Assembly (NCBI GenBank): GCA_947444305.1
Contig: CANEZP010000005.1
Coordinates: 167,771-231,770 of the forward strand
Origin: Pseudobdellovibrionaceae bacterium
GTDB lineage: Bacteria > Bdellovibrionota > Bdellovibrionia > Bdellovibrionales > UBA1609
Direction: 5' to 3'
Length of the DNA: 64,000 nucleotides
How positions within the stretch are numbered: the first letter of the stretch is position 1; every line of letters begins with the position of its first letter. Positions 44,838 to 54,185 of this stretch are shown here, piece by piece. Both the position numbers and the translations under genes were made by a program. Below the pieces are notes generated by a model that saw nothing but the letters and a program-made list of their open reading frames with translations, ran no database searches and had not been told where the DNA came from.

Positions 44838-44873
44838 GTATCAAACAAAATTAGCTTAACAGGGAGCGATGGT
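44838..44873 (+). repeat. 36-bp direct repeat, unit A
   Basis: Pairs with 45055-45090 without gaps at 27 of 36 bases by my count. Both units end GGAGCGATGGT, a Shine-Dalgarno plus ATG. In this unit the ATG opens a nine-codon frame ending TAA. Confidence 0.6.
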
Positions 44874-45054
44874 TTCAAAAAACACTCCTCCTAGATAAGC
44901 ACCCCCACGCCCACGTCCCAAACCTCACTCAGTCCAATCAAATATCCTTCAACCTTAATCCGATCTCGCATCACGTAACTCCTGCTCTCCTCCCCACCCT
45001 CCCACCAAGCCAATACGCCCATCGCAGCCGGAATCCGGACGCTAGCCTACAAAA

Positions 45055-45090
45055 GATACAAACAAGATTAGTTGAATTAGGAGCGATGGT
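45055..45090 (+). repeat. 36-bp direct repeat, unit B, with 3-codon leader ORF
   Basis: Here AGGAGCG is followed by ATG GTA ACG TAG, a three-codon open frame, 13 bases before the RAYT ATG at 45106. A ribosome terminating there could feed the RAYT start, or limit its translation. Confidence 0.5.
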
Positions 45091-45105
45091 AACGTAGAAC
45101 AAAGC

Positions 45106-45633
45106 ATGCGTAAAACACAGCAGGAATTCAGAGGCGAAGGTTTTAAAAAGCAGAACGATGCTTTCGGCGGTGAATTACTTAAAGGCAACCCAAAAACAAA
45201 ACGCCCACTCCATTCGAAACTACCGATTCACTTAACGTTACGCGCACGAAAGAGTGCGTTGCGATTACCGGCGACGTACGCGAAAGTGCAAGACACCATC
45301 CGCAGAGTGGCGCACAAGCACGGCGTGAAGATTTATAAACAAGCGAACGTGGGTAATCATCTGCACCTAGCGATTAAAATTCCGCACGTGGCGAGGTGGG
45401 CGGCGTTCATACGGGAACTGACGGGAAGAATCGCGATCGTTTGCCGTGCGTGGGCGGGCAACGTCGGTTTTTGGATGTTCCGTCCGCATACGCGCATCGT
45501 GCGCGGTTGGCAAAAAGCTTTCCGCATCGTGAAGGATTATATCGGACTGAACCAGCTCGAGGCCGAGGGAATTATTTCGCGCAAGGAGATCAAAAACTTA
45601 CGCGACTTGCGCGCCATATTCGCAAATACCTAA
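45106..45633 (+). CDS. RAYT-like Y1/HUH transposase (copy 2)
   Basis: 175 residues, homologous to the 21955 gene. [12 protein letters not shown] has the HUH-type histidines and [14 protein letters not shown] the candidate catalytic Tyr. The N-terminal region is basic and differs from copy 1. It overlaps pntB convergently by 4 bp. Both copies follow a hairpin with the same core, as expected for a transposase and its palindromic target. Confidence 0.82.
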   Translation: MRKTQQEFRGEGFKKQNDAFGGELLKGNPKTKRPLHSKLPIHLTLRARKSALRLPATYAKVQDTIRRVAHKHGVKIYKQANVGNHLHLAIKIPHVARWAAFIRELTGRIAIVCRAWAGNVGFWMFRPHTRIVRGWQKAFRIVKDYIGLNQLEAEGIISRKEIKNLRDLRAIFANT

Positions 45634-47033
45634 ACAAGACCTTTTAAAACTTCATCCATCATCGTCTTCGCGTCACCGAAGAGCATGCGGGTGTTCTCTT
45701 TGTAAAACAAAGGATTGTCGACGCCGGCGTAGCCGGTGGCCATCGAGCGTTTCGACACGATGACGGTTCGCGCCTTCCAAACTTCGAGCACGGGCATTCC
45801 GGCGATGGGGCTGCCCGGATCTTCCAGTGCCGCGGGATTAACGATGTCGTTGGCGCCGATCACGACGACGACGTCGACGTCCGGAAAATCCGCGTTGATC
45901 TCGTCCATTTCAAAAACGATATCGTACGGAACCTTAGCCTCGGCCAACAAAACATTCATGTGCCCGGGCATGCGGCCGGCAACGGGATGAATGGCGAAAC
46001 GCACGTTGCAGCCTTTCTTTTTCAAGATCGTAGAAATCTCGAAGAGGATATGTTGCGCGTGGGCGACGGCCATTCCGTAACCGGGCACGACGACGACGTT
46101 GCGGGCGGCACTCAAGAGATCGGCGGTCTCGGCCGCGCTGATGGGCGTAACCTCACCCTGCGGAGTAGCGACACCGGCGGGCGAAGGGCCCGCAGCCCCC
46201 AAACCACCTCCGAAGCCTCCCGCGATCACGCTTAAGAACTGCCGGTTCATCGCCGCGCACATGATGTACGACAAAATCGCGCCGCTCGATCCGACTAACG
46301 CACCGGTGACGATCAGCAAGTTATTGTGCAACATGAAACCGGTCGCGGCCGCGGCCCAGCCCGAATATGAATTAAGCATGCTCACGACCACGGGCATGTC
46401 CGCACCGCCGATCGCCATCACCATGTGTACGCCGAACAACAACGCGAGCACGGTCATCGCGCCCAGAGCAATGACGGCATCACCGGGCGTCCCGGCGCTC
46501 AAAAAACGGTAACCAAGACCCAAGCAAGTCACGGCGATCGCAAGATTTAACCAGTGACGTCCGGGCAGCGTGAGCGGCTTGCCTCCGATTTTTCCGTTAA
46601 GCTTGGCGAACGCGATGATCGAACCTGAGAAAGTCACCGCGCCGATCAGAATGCCCAAATACACTTCGATCTCGTGAATGACTTTTTCGGCACCGACGAG
46701 GACACCGGGCTCTAGAAAATTATTGAAACCGACAAGCACCGCCGCGAGCCCCACAAAACTGTGAAGCATCGCCACCAATTCAGGCATCGCGGTCATCTGA
46801 ACGCGTTTTGCGAGCAAAGTTCCGATCAAGGCGCCGGCAAACATGGTGGAAAATAAAACGCCGTACGAGACCACCAACGGGTTCAAGACGGTAACGAGCA
46901 AGGCGACGGACATCCCTACGATCCCGTAAAGATTCCCGCGCCGCGAAGATTCCTGATTCGATAATCCACCGAGCGACAATATAAAGAGGATGCTAGCCCC
47001 GAGATAAAGTGCGACTGAAATTCCCTCGAACAT
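45630..47033 (-). CDS. pntB: NAD(P) transhydrogenase subunit beta
   Basis: 467 residues: eight or nine membrane helices in the N-terminal half, then the NADP(H)-binding domain III with [43 protein letters not shown] and [13 protein letters not shown] motifs. Together with PntA it uses the proton motive force to reduce NADP+ with NADH. E. coli PntB is 462 residues. Separated from pntA by 5 bp. Confidence 0.95.
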   Translation of the reverse strand: MFEGISVALYLGASILFILSLGGLSNQESSRRGNLYGIVGMSVALLVTVLNPLVVSYGVLFSTMFAGALIGTLLAKRVQMTAMPELVAMLHSFVGLAAVLVGFNNFLEPGVLVGAEKVIHEIEVYLGILIGAVTFSGSIIAFAKLNGKIGGKPLTLPGRHWLNLAIAVTCLGLGYRFLSAGTPGDAVIALGAMTVLALLFGVHMVMAIGGADMPVVVSMLNSYSGWAAAATGFMLHNNLLIVTGALVGSSGAILSYIMCAAMNRQFLSVIAGGFGGGLGAAGPSPAGVATPQGEVTPISAAETADLLSAARNVVVVPGYGMAVAHAQHILFEISTILKKKGCNVRFAIHPVAGRMPGHMNVLLAEAKVPYDIVFEMDEINADFPDVDVVVVIGANDIVNPAALEDPGSPIAGMPVLEVWKARTVIVSKRSMATGYAGVDNPLFYKENTRMLFGDAKTMMDEVLKGLV

Positions 47034-47038
47034 GTGAC

Positions 47039-48592
47039 CTACTTCCGGAACATCGCGAGCATGCGATGGGTGACGAGAAAGCCGCCGGCGATATTGATAG
47101 TTGAAAGTAAAACGGCGATGCCCGCCAAGATTTGCACGACGGGATTCGGTGACGAGATCTGAAGGATCGCTCCAACGACGATGATCCCGCTGATCGCATT
47201 AGTGACGCTCATCAACGGAGTGTGCAACGAAGCTTTCACGTTCCAGACAACCATGTAGCCGACGAAAACCGCCAGGGTAAATACGGTAAGTTGAGTAACG
47301 AAAGCCGCCGGTGCGTACTGCCCGATAAAGATAAGGGCGCCGCCCCATAAGCTAAGCGTGGTCCAAAGCGCCAGGGGACTCATCGGCACGGCCGCGGCCA
47401 TGCCGTGACCGACGGCTGCCTTCGAGGGAGCGGGCGCCGATTTCGCAACAACCGGCGCCATCGAAAGTTTAGGCGGCGGCGCGGGCCAGATGATCTGCCC
47501 GTCTTTGATGACGGTCGTACCCCGCAAGACTTCGTCGTCCATATTCAAAGCAACGCTGCCGTCCTTAAGCGGACTTAATTCTTCGAGCAATCGCCAAAGA
47601 TTATTCCCGTAAAGCTGACTCGCTTGCTTAGCTAAGCGTGATGGTAAATCCGTATAGCCGATGATCGTAACGCCGTGTTTGACGACGACTTTTCCGGGCT
47701 CGGTTAATTCGCAATTGCCCCCTTGCTCGGCCGCCATGTCGACGATCACGCTACCCGCCTTCATCGACTGAACCATATCGGCCAAAATCAAACGCGGCGC
47801 GGGCTTACCGGGAATCAAAGCCGTCGTGATAATGATGTCCACGTCTCGCGCCTGCTCGGCGAATAACTTCATCTCGGCCGCGATAAATTCGGGGCTCATA
47901 GTTTTTGCGTAACCGCCCGCGCCCGAACCTTCTTCGGCAAAATCCAGTTCGAGAAATTCTGCGCCCATGCTTTGCACTTGTTCTTTGACCTCGGGCCGGG
48001 TGTCGAAGGCACGAACGATTGCCCCGAGGCCGCCCGCCGTTCCGATCGCGGCCAAACCCGCAACTCCGGCACCGATGACCATAACCTTTGCCGGCGGAAC
48101 CTTACCCGCCGCGGTGATTTGCCCGGTGAAAAAGCGGCCGAAATGATGAGCCGCTTCGATAACCGCGCGGTAGCCCGCGATATTCGCCATCGAACTCAAC
48201 GCATCCAATTTTTGCGCACGTGATATTCGCGGAACGCAATCCATCGCCAAGACATTCACTTTTTTTGCGGCAAGCTTAGTCAACAAATCGGAATTCTGCG
48301 CAGGCCAAATGAAGCTGATCAGTGTTTGCCCGGGCCGTAAGCGCTCAATCTCCGACGCTTCGGGCGCGCGCACTTTCAAAATAATATCGGCGATCGACCA
48401 AAGCTGCGCGGCCTCGCGAACGACTTCGCCGCCCGCCGTTTGAAACGCGGCATCCGAAACATTCGCGGCCTCACCCGCCCCGCTTTCGAAGCTTACCGTG
48501 AATCCAAGCTTTTTGATTTTTTCGACGACGTCAGGGGTAGCGGCGACGCGTTTCTCGCCCGATTGAACTTCCTTGGGTATTCCAATTCTCAT
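47039..48592 (-). CDS. pntA: NAD(P) transhydrogenase subunit alpha
   Basis: 517 residues. Domain I (NAD binding) shows [19 protein letters not shown] at the start and [20 protein letters not shown] near 170; domain II membrane helices occupy about 395-517. The single-chain alpha subunit is the E. coli type (510 residues). AGGAGA precedes the ATG at 48592; a longer frame to 48625 lacks this. Confidence 0.95.
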   Translation of the reverse strand: MRIGIPKEVQSGEKRVAATPDVVEKIKKLGFTVSFESGAGEAANVSDAAFQTAGGEVVREAAQLWSIADIILKVRAPEASEIERLRPGQTLISFIWPAQNSDLLTKLAAKKVNVLAMDCVPRISRAQKLDALSSMANIAGYRAVIEAAHHFGRFFTGQITAAGKVPPAKVMVIGAGVAGLAAIGTAGGLGAIVRAFDTRPEVKEQVQSMGAEFLELDFAEEGSGAGGYAKTMSPEFIAAEMKLFAEQARDVDIIITTALIPGKPAPRLILADMVQSMKAGSVIVDMAAEQGGNCELTEPGKVVVKHGVTIIGYTDLPSRLAKQASQLYGNNLWRLLEELSPLKDGSVALNMDDEVLRGTTVIKDGQIIWPAPPPKLSMAPVVAKSAPAPSKAAVGHGMAAAVPMSPLALWTTLSLWGGALIFIGQYAPAAFVTQLTVFTLAVFVGYMVVWNVKASLHTPLMSVTNAISGIIVVGAILQISSPNPVVQILAGIAVLLSTINIAGGFLVTHRMLAMFRK

Positions 48593-48675
48593 GCTTATCT
48601 CCTGAAGTGTCCCAGGCAATAGCACGGCAATTTAGGGCTTGGCCAACTGATCCTTTAATGGTGTATACACGGGTC

Positions 48676-49050
48676 ATGATTTCCTACCAGGTCTACAAAG
48701 TTCTGCATCTTGCGGGTGTGTTTATGGTCGTCATGTCCCTGGGCGCGATGGTTTTGCACGCGGTCAACGGGGGCGGCAAAAACCATCCGTTTCGAAAACA
48801 AATGGCGAGCACCCATGGCCTCGGATTGCTGTTGTCTCTCGTTGCAGGTTTTGGATTGTTGGCAAGATTGGGTTTCGTACACAACCAGTGGCCGCCCGGC
48901 TGGGCGCTTACGAAAATGGGAATATGGATTGTCTTCGGTGGGCTTTCGAGTGTGCTGCTTAGAAAACCTAAATTAGCCAAGCCGCTCTGGCTTGGCATCA
49001 TCGTTCTTTTTACTTCGGCCGCTTACCTCGCGAACTACAAACCTTTCTAA
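48676..49050 (+). CDS. small integral membrane protein
   Basis: 125 residues from ATG 48676, with four helices (VLHLAGVFMVVMSLGAMVLHA, LGLLLSLVAGFGLLARLGF, MGIWIVFGGLSSVLL, PLWLGIIVLFTSAAYLA). The start MISYQVYKVLHLAGV is like SirB/CopD-type small haem or carrier proteins, but I cannot assign a family. An upstream ATG at 48658 is possible. Confidence 0.65.
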   Translation: MISYQVYKVLHLAGVFMVVMSLGAMVLHAVNGGGKNHPFRKQMASTHGLGLLLSLVAGFGLLARLGFVHNQWPPGWALTKMGIWIVFGGLSSVLLRKPKLAKPLWLGIIVLFTSAAYLANYKPF

Positions 49051-49057
49051 AGGTCTA

Positions 49058-49549
49058 TTAAGCGTTCGCAAAGTCCATGCGGTCGTAGGCGTCTTTCGCC
49101 TTATTCAACTGAACTTCTTGGCTCTCATCGATCAGGGTAACGAACACCCCGTGCTCGTCGGGACCGATCAAGTGATCACCGCTTGTGCGGCGGGCGTTAC
49201 CGTAAGATTGGATGACGCCGATCGCGATACCGACCACGACGAAGATCAATCCACCGACTAGGGCGAGCTCTTTTTTGTAGGCGTAATCGAGTAAGAAAGA
49301 AGTCGTCACAAAAATTAAACCGCCCATGAACACACCCGCGAGCGCACCGAGCACGGCCCACATCAAGGCCGAACGTTTCATCTCGGGAGGGTTCACGTTG
49401 TTCCGTTTAACTGCGTCCTTATCGTTCGGTGAAAGCACGCGAATTTGCTCGCGCGGGATACCGGCGCTGACTAACGCGCGAACGGCATCTTGGATTTTGT
49501 TGGCATCGTAGAATTTGGCGAAAGAATAAACTTTATTTTTCATACCCAT
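49058..49549 (-). CDS. hypothetical membrane protein with stress-protein-like N-terminus
   Basis: About 163 residues. The N-terminal YSFAKFYDANKIQDAVRALVSAGIPREQIRVLS resembles the ferredoxin-like N-terminal region of general-stress 17M-type proteins; two helices follow (ALMWAVLGALAGVFMGGLIFV, LALVGGLIFVVVGIAIGVI), then a soluble C-terminus. Function unknown. ATG at 49549 has GGTG upstream; a TTG and another ATG are close by. Confidence 0.65.
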   Translation of the reverse strand: MGMKNKVYSFAKFYDANKIQDAVRALVSAGIPREQIRVLSPNDKDAVKRNNVNPPEMKRSALMWAVLGALAGVFMGGLIFVTTSFLLDYAYKKELALVGGLIFVVVGIAIGVIQSYGNARRTSGDHLIGPDEHGVFVTLIDESQEVQLNKAKDAYDRMDFANA

Positions 49550-49636
49550 CAATAAAGCACCGCCTGTGCCAAGACGCGTGTCGCTTAAAAGCTAGCGCGC
49601 CCTGGATGACTAGGGAATTTTGCCCCTTAGCCGGGT

Positions 49637-50041
49637 CTAGGTTGTCCACAACGCGAGCAGCGTCCACATGATAACGACAACGACGAGACCACCCGAGTAC
49701 GCCAACATACGGTGAAAAATATTATTGTAGGTCAGATGAATCACCGCCTGCGCATACCGGAAAGAAACAAACGCCCAGGCCAAGCACACCATAACCGGCC
49801 CGTCTAATTGAGTAATCATCGCGATGAGACAGGCGATGAAGAAGAGCACCGGCAGTTCAAACAGATTTATGAAATGTCGTGCGGGTATCGCGGCGTATTC
49901 CGGCATTTCACCGCCCCCGCACATCGCGCGAAAGTATTTAAAATCTAGCGCTTTTGTACGAACCGCTTTCACGCGGGCCCGGAACATGACGACGGCAATG
50001 ACCGGCGTGAGCAGAAACATAAAATACATCGGTAGAATCAT
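49637..50041 (-). CDS. MAPEG family membrane protein
   Basis: 134 residues, four helices. The segment PARHFINLFELPVLFF and later RYAQAVIHLTYNNIFHRM are the MAPEG signatures (glutathione-transferase-like membrane fold). Bacterial members are mostly uncharacterised. ATG 50041 avoids a long overlap with the upstream gene and is therefore preferred to 50098. Confidence 0.82.
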   Translation of the reverse strand: MILPMYFMFLLTPVIAVVMFRARVKAVRTKALDFKYFRAMCGGGEMPEYAAIPARHFINLFELPVLFFIACLIAMITQLDGPVMVCLAWAFVSFRYAQAVIHLTYNNIFHRMLAYSGGLVVVVIMWTLLALWTT

Positions 50042-50048
50042 GGAAGCA

Positions 50049-50780
50049 TTAGATCGAAGCCTCCACGAGGGCGTCAAGATCGATGCGTTGGCTTTCAAGC
50101 TTCGGCTGCGATTTAGGTGTTTTCAAACAGTTGTCGCAACGATGGCAGGCTTCGGCATTCTCGATACCCAAATGCTTAGCTAGCAAAACTGAACGGCATA
50201 AAGCGGACTGCGCGTACCGGGTCACGAGCTTCATCGCTTCCGCATCTCGTTTTTGCGCGCGCTTATCCTTACCTAAAAACAGAAGCGAACAGCGGGTAGG
50301 CTCCCCGTCGGTGCCGGCGCACGAGGTCTCACGACTGTAATCTTCAATCGACACAGGGTAATTGTAATGAACAACCATGCGCACGTGAAAGCCGCGAACC
50401 TCCGAGCTACAATCTTTACAGACGATGAGAACCGCGGGCCGGCCTAGTTCAAAGTTTCTTAGATTCTCCAGACGTTCGGCCGCACGCATGCGTTGATGAT
50501 AGCGTAGAGAAGTGATTCCGCGCTCATTCAAGAATTTGTGAACGTAATCGGCCGCCTTGCTTGTCGCACAGTAGACTATAGTGCGCCCCGACTGGGACTT
50601 TAAAAGCTCGAGCAGTTTAAAGTCTTTTGACTCTTCCGATTCGAGCAACTGAGATTCGTAAAAAATATTTTCGTGAAGCGCATGAAAAGCGGGTGTTGAA
50701 TTCATGCCGCCGAATTGTGCAAAGTCAGCGCCAGCGAACGCAGACGGCTTTCTCAACAAAAACCGTCCGCGCGAACGCAT
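50049..50780 (-). CDS. RecQ-derived protein lacking the ATPase domain (helicase C plus zinc-binding)
   Basis: 243 residues from ATG 50780 (50705 is an alternative start). Residues about 55-175 match RecA-like domain 2 of RecQ (GRTIVYCATSKAADYVHKFL, YHQRM, VRMVVHYNYPVSIEDYSRETS). The RecQ zinc cysteines are at 195, 212, 215 and 218, with the same 17-3-3 spacing as E. coli RecQ. But domain 1 (Walker A, DEAH) is absent, and motif VI QETGRAGRDG has become RETSCAGTDG, so the arginine fingers are lost. It cannot be a helicase on its own. Confidence 0.82.
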   Translation of the reverse strand: MRSRGRFLLRKPSAFAGADFAQFGGMNSTPAFHALHENIFYESQLLESEESKDFKLLELLKSQSGRTIVYCATSKAADYVHKFLNERGITSLRYHQRMRAAERLENLRNFELGRPAVLIVCKDCSSEVRGFHVRMVVHYNYPVSIEDYSRETSCAGTDGEPTRCSLLFLGKDKRAQKRDAEAMKLVTRYAQSALCRSVLLAKHLGIENAEACHRCDNCLKTPKSQPKLESQRIDLDALVEASI

Positions 50781-50807
50781 AATTCCCCAAGCGGGACTTT
50801 CGCGAAC

Positions 50808-51245
50808 TTAGACCAGAGTCAGTTTCACTTCGATGTTGCCGCGGGTCGCGTTGGAGTACGGGCACACCGTATGGGCTTTTTCGACGATCGATTGCAAGGT
50901 GGCTTTGTCTAAGCCGGGCGCCGCGATCTTCAATTCTACCTCGATACCGAAACCACCCGGGATTTGCCCGATGCCGACGATGCCCTCGATTGAGGTGTCG
51001 TCCGGTAATTTCGTTTTCTGCTGGCCGGCGACGAACTTCATAGCGCCGATGAAGCAAGCCGAGTAACCGGCCGCAAACATTTGCTCGGGGTTCGTTCCCG
51101 CGCCGCCGCCGCCACCCAACTCTTTAGGGGTCGTCAACTTGACGTCGACATCGCCGGCTTCGGTTTTCGTGCGGCCGTCACGGCCACCCGTTGATTTCGC
51201 TTTTCCGCGATAAAGAACCTTCTCGAGTTTCACAGATACCTCCAT
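50808..51245 (-). CDS. organic hydroperoxide resistance protein Ohr
   Basis: 145 residues of the Ohr/OsmC family: the peroxidatic Cys lies in GYSACFIGA and the resolving Cys in HTVCPYSNATRGN; the Arg that activates the thiol is in the N-terminal region (GRDGRTK). It reduces organic hydroperoxides. Cytosolic. Its stop is 28 bp from the RecQ-like gene, same strand. Confidence 0.9.
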   Translation of the reverse strand: MEVSVKLEKVLYRGKAKSTGGRDGRTKTEAGDVDVKLTTPKELGGGGGAGTNPEQMFAAGYSACFIGAMKFVAGQQKTKLPDDTSIEGIVGIGQIPGGFGIEVELKIAAPGLDKATLQSIVEKAHTVCPYSNATRGNIEVKLTLV

Positions 51246-51305
51246 ATTGGTAAGCGGTAAAAGTAACCGCGTTAAATTCTACTGGCAAACTTTTCGAAGG
51301 AATTG

Positions 51306-51968
51306 TTAAGGCTTCGGCTTAAGGTCTTCGTCGGTAAGATCCGTGACGCTGCCGTAATCACGAAAACCGAGGAACCACGAATCGGTTCCCTTCGGGTAAG
51401 CGGGATTGCCGTCTTGATCGGTAGTGACTAAGTCGCGCATGAAGATCCAAGCGTTCTCGCCGCCGGTGCAAGTGATGTTCAGCCACTCGTCTTGCGGCTT
51501 TTCCATTTTTTCAAGATCGTAAGTCATTTTCTCGAGCAAGCTTTGATCGGCCATATACTCTTTGCCTTTGTAACGGACCTTGAACCAACCTTCGGAACCG
51601 TAGATCAAGTATTCGACGAGTTCGCCCTTGGCAACGGTGACCTGACCTTCCGATTTATCGCCGATCTTAACGTCTTCGTTCGCGACCATCGGAATAATCT
51701 GGGCGGCGGTAATATACTTTGCGGGACGTGCCGAATTCCAAGGATGATAATTTGCGCGGAAAGGAACCGCGCATTGAATGCTGACGGGAAGATCTGGATC
51801 CATACCCGCGCGCGCCGGTAAGACCACGCCCTTCTCCCGCACAGAAATTCCGTTCGGGTACTCACCCGACCAAAATTCAGTTTGGTACCAAGTGTTGTCG
51901 TAAGCGGCCCACGCGCTTACGCTAAATAATAATGATGCTATAGCCACGAGCGATTTCAAAGCGGTCAT
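51306..51968 (-). CDS. hypothetical secreted protein
   Basis: 220 residues with signal peptide ending at SVSAWA. Rich in Trp and Tyr, with a run that reads like an SH3-like beta domain (GQVTVAKGELVEYLIYGSEG, WFKVRYKGKEYMADQS). Two Cys. No family certain. ATG 51968 has GGAGG upstream. Confidence 0.65.
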   Translation of the reverse strand: MTALKSLVAIASLLFSVSAWAAYDNTWYQTEFWSGEYPNGISVREKGVVLPARAGMDPDLPVSIQCAVPFRANYHPWNSARPAKYITAAQIIPMVANEDVKIGDKSEGQVTVAKGELVEYLIYGSEGWFKVRYKGKEYMADQSLLEKMTYDLEKMEKPQDEWLNITCTGGENAWIFMRDLVTTDQDGNPAYPKGTDSWFLGFRDYGSVTDLTDEDLKPKP

Positions 51969-52110
51969 CCTCACCCTCCTCAGGTTGATAGTGTTTTGCG
52001 CGAGACTACCCACCCCGGCCCAATTCCGTCACTCTTATCGAGGCCTTAAACACCGCTTCCCCGGCGGCGACCGCGTAAAATCGAGCCCAGCGTTTGCATT
52101 CTTATCTTTC

Positions 52111-52563
52111 ATGATCAACCGTCTCGTTTTATTTACTTTAGCATTGGCTATGGCCGTACCCGCGTTCGCGACGGCGAAGTCATCGGTCCACGCATCTAAC
52201 TTGATCATTACCGTGAGCCTCTCGAAGCATTCGATGACGATTCAAAAAAACACCCGAAAGAGCCGTCAGGTTTTGACCGCGTGGATTATTCCGGTTGCGG
52301 CCGGCACGATTAAACCCGGAAATTATAAATTACAGCGCATGACCGACCGTTACCAATCCCAAGGCGGCAACGTCATTTTAGAAAACGTCGTTCGCACCGA
52401 CGGCAATTTCAACGTCCGTACGACGCGCATGTTTCAGGAATGGCGCGAATCCGGCCGTCCCGCCGTGCACGCGATCGTTCTCGACAGCGAAACAGGTTCA
52501 TTGCTTTTCACGACCATCCGCACTTACGGGATCGATAAAGCACTGCTCCGCGTGATCCCCTAA
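52111..52563 (+). CDS. hypothetical exported protein, possibly YkuD-fold-like without catalytic Cys
   Basis: 150 residues with a signal peptide ending at AVPAFA. The middle (AWIIPVAAGTIKPGNYKLQ) is a little like the beginning of L,D-transpeptidase domains, but no Ser-x-Gly-Cys motif is present, so it would be inactive if it is one. Function unknown. Start ATG 52111 is chosen from the signal peptide. Confidence 0.6.
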   Translation: MINRLVLFTLALAMAVPAFATAKSSVHASNLIITVSLSKHSMTIQKNTRKSRQVLTAWIIPVAAGTIKPGNYKLQRMTDRYQSQGGNVILENVVRTDGNFNVRTTRMFQEWRESGRPAVHAIVLDSETGSLLFTTIRTYGIDKALLRVIP

Positions 52564-52612
52564 TCAAACTGGCAGGCTTCGTGCAATCCACCTGATCAGA
52601 ACAGGAGGATTT

Positions 52613-52855
52613 ATGAATCCAAATATCTCTCAGGTTGCCGGAACGGTAATCGCACCCAAAGTACTGCGCGCGTTTCGTTTTAGCTGGTTGGTTTACGGAG
52701 CCATTGCCTACTATGGTCTTCGCTTTATGAGTAAACGTGGAATTTTTCCCGACCAAGCCGATGCGGCTTTGAACGTTATCGATCGTGGACTCGGGGCATT
52801 GAAGAACCAAGTGGGACTTGGCGGCACCACTCAGCAAGCCGATACGCTTCATTAG
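52613..52855 (+). CDS. small hypothetical protein with one possible helix
   Basis: 80 residues. One weakly hydrophobic segment (FSWLVYGAIAYYGLRFM). No family. AGGAGGAT is well placed before the ATG, which is the main evidence that it is real. Confidence 0.65.
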   Translation: MNPNISQVAGTVIAPKVLRAFRFSWLVYGAIAYYGLRFMSKRGIFPDQADAALNVIDRGLGALKNQVGLGGTTQQADTLH

Positions 52856-52901
52856 TACGCGTTGATAGACGGCCCGAGCCCAATTATGGTCGAATGCGGC
52901 A

Positions 52902-53603
52902 ATGAATCTTGCCGAATATCACCGGAAAAGGCTCGAGGCGCGTTCTCACCTGCCCGTTTTCCGACAAATCTGTTTCACCTGCCGTCAGCCGGATTTTAGC
53001 TGCTTCTGCTCGTGGTTAAAACCATTCGATCCGCAAATGGACTTCATTATACTTACCCACCCGATCGAGCATCAGCGTCGGATCGCTACGGGCCGAATGT
53101 CCCATCTCTCGTTGTTGAATTCACAGCTTATCGTCGGCCACGATTACACAAAAAATGCGGCGCTTAACCGTGTACTTGAAGACCCGGATCGCCACTGCGT
53201 AATGCTTTACCCGGGGCCCCGTTCGCAAAATCTTTCGCCGATGAAAGCTGCGGAAAGACGCGCCCTTTTTCCCCAACGAAAAAGATTAACGATCCTGGTG
53301 ATCGACGGCACTTGGTCCACCGCCCGCAAAATGGTTCACCTGAGTCAAAATCTTAAAGCGGTTCCGCGGATTTGTTTTACGCCCCCGACTCCGTCAAATT
53401 TCCGGGTCCGCCAACAACCTCGTGCCGACTGCTATTCGACGATCGAGGCCATACATCACACGCTTGAATTGCTCGGTCCCGCGATGGGCTTAGCCGAGCA
53501 AGAACGCCCGCAGGACGGGCTATTATTCGTGTTCGACCGCATGGTCGACCGGCAGCTCGAGCTTGCCCATTCGGGACGCCCCAGTCGACGCAAATATTTT
53601 TAG
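52902..53603 (+). CDS. DTW domain tRNA-uridine aminocarboxypropyltransferase
   Basis: 233 residues. ICFTCRQPDFSCFCSWLKPF is the zinc-binding N-terminus, THPIEHQRRIATGRMS the conserved block, and VIDGTWSTARKM contains the DTW-type motif. DTW proteins such as TapT transfer the 3-amino-3-carboxypropyl group from S-adenosylmethionine to a uridine in tRNA. The start ATG 52902 is the only sensible one. Confidence 0.85.
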   Translation: MNLAEYHRKRLEARSHLPVFRQICFTCRQPDFSCFCSWLKPFDPQMDFIILTHPIEHQRRIATGRMSHLSLLNSQLIVGHDYTKNAALNRVLEDPDRHCVMLYPGPRSQNLSPMKAAERRALFPQRKRLTILVIDGTWSTARKMVHLSQNLKAVPRICFTPPTPSNFRVRQQPRADCYSTIEAIHHTLELLGPAMGLAEQERPQDGLLFVFDRMVDRQLELAHSGRPSRRKYF

Positions 53604-53611
53604 TTTATACT

Positions 53612-54082
53612 TTAAGGTTTAGAAGCGAGGCCGCGGACATCGATTCGGTGGAGCTTCTTCAGCAGCTCGGGCATGGGACCGGAAGCGAAGTTATGCTTCG
53701 GCCCGCCCTTCCCCATGCGGAAGCCACCTTCAACGAGCGTGAAAACATCGGCCCGGTCCAGACCGATCATCCGCAGCTTGGTGCCGTCATCGCAAAATGA
53801 AAGCGGACCATCTTTGCGGATGGGATAAAGATCGAATAGCCCCGATGTAAAGAAGCTGATCGTTAGATTGTCGTCGAGGGCGCTGATGATGACGTAGGAG
53901 CCTTTAGTTTCATTCACCATCGCGATTTGGCGGTCGGCGCTGAATAAAGGTTTCAATGCTTTTAGATTCTCGCTCCGGTCCAGGTCGGTGAAGCTAACCG
54001 CGCAGATATCTCCGGCCGCGAATGCCGCCGTCGAACTTACGGCAAAAACGGTAATGAGGAGAAGCGAGGTAAAAACAGCCAC
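53612..54082 (-). CDS. hypothetical exported protein, 156 aa
   Basis: GTG start at 54082; signal peptide ends near SSTAAFA. The mature part has a few Cys (DICAVSF, SFCDDG) and a Gly-rich turn (GGFRMGKGGPKH). No family recognised. Stops 8 bp after the convergent DTW gene ends. Confidence 0.6.
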   Translation of the reverse strand: MAVFTSLLLITVFAVSSTAAFAAGDICAVSFTDLDRSENLKALKPLFSADRQIAMVNETKGSYVIISALDDNLTISFFTSGLFDLYPIRKDGPLSFCDDGTKLRMIGLDRADVFTLVEGGFRMGKGGPKHNFASGPMPELLKKLHRIDVRGLASKP

Positions 54083-54185
54083 TGTTTATAGGATACAGGA
54101 GTTTCGTGAATAAAGATGGACCCGGCCCTAATAAATGCGTCTTATTGGGAAAACTCCGCCAAAGACTCCTCCGGTGAGGTGGCGA

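Larger units (their letters stand above)
44547..45105 (+). other. G-poor noncoding leader of RAYT locus 2
   Basis: 559 bp without a credible gene. It holds an 8-copy 7-bp repeat, a pyrimidine tract (about 44640-44715), the hairpin plus core element, a 36-bp direct repeat, and a very short ORF just before the RAYT gene. The order of pyrimidine tract, hairpin, core and A/C-rich spacer matches locus 1. Confidence 0.75.

Noticed and set aside
52111-52563. Active L,D-transpeptidase
   Set aside because: The frame has no SxGC nucleophile motif; only a loose similarity in the middle remains.
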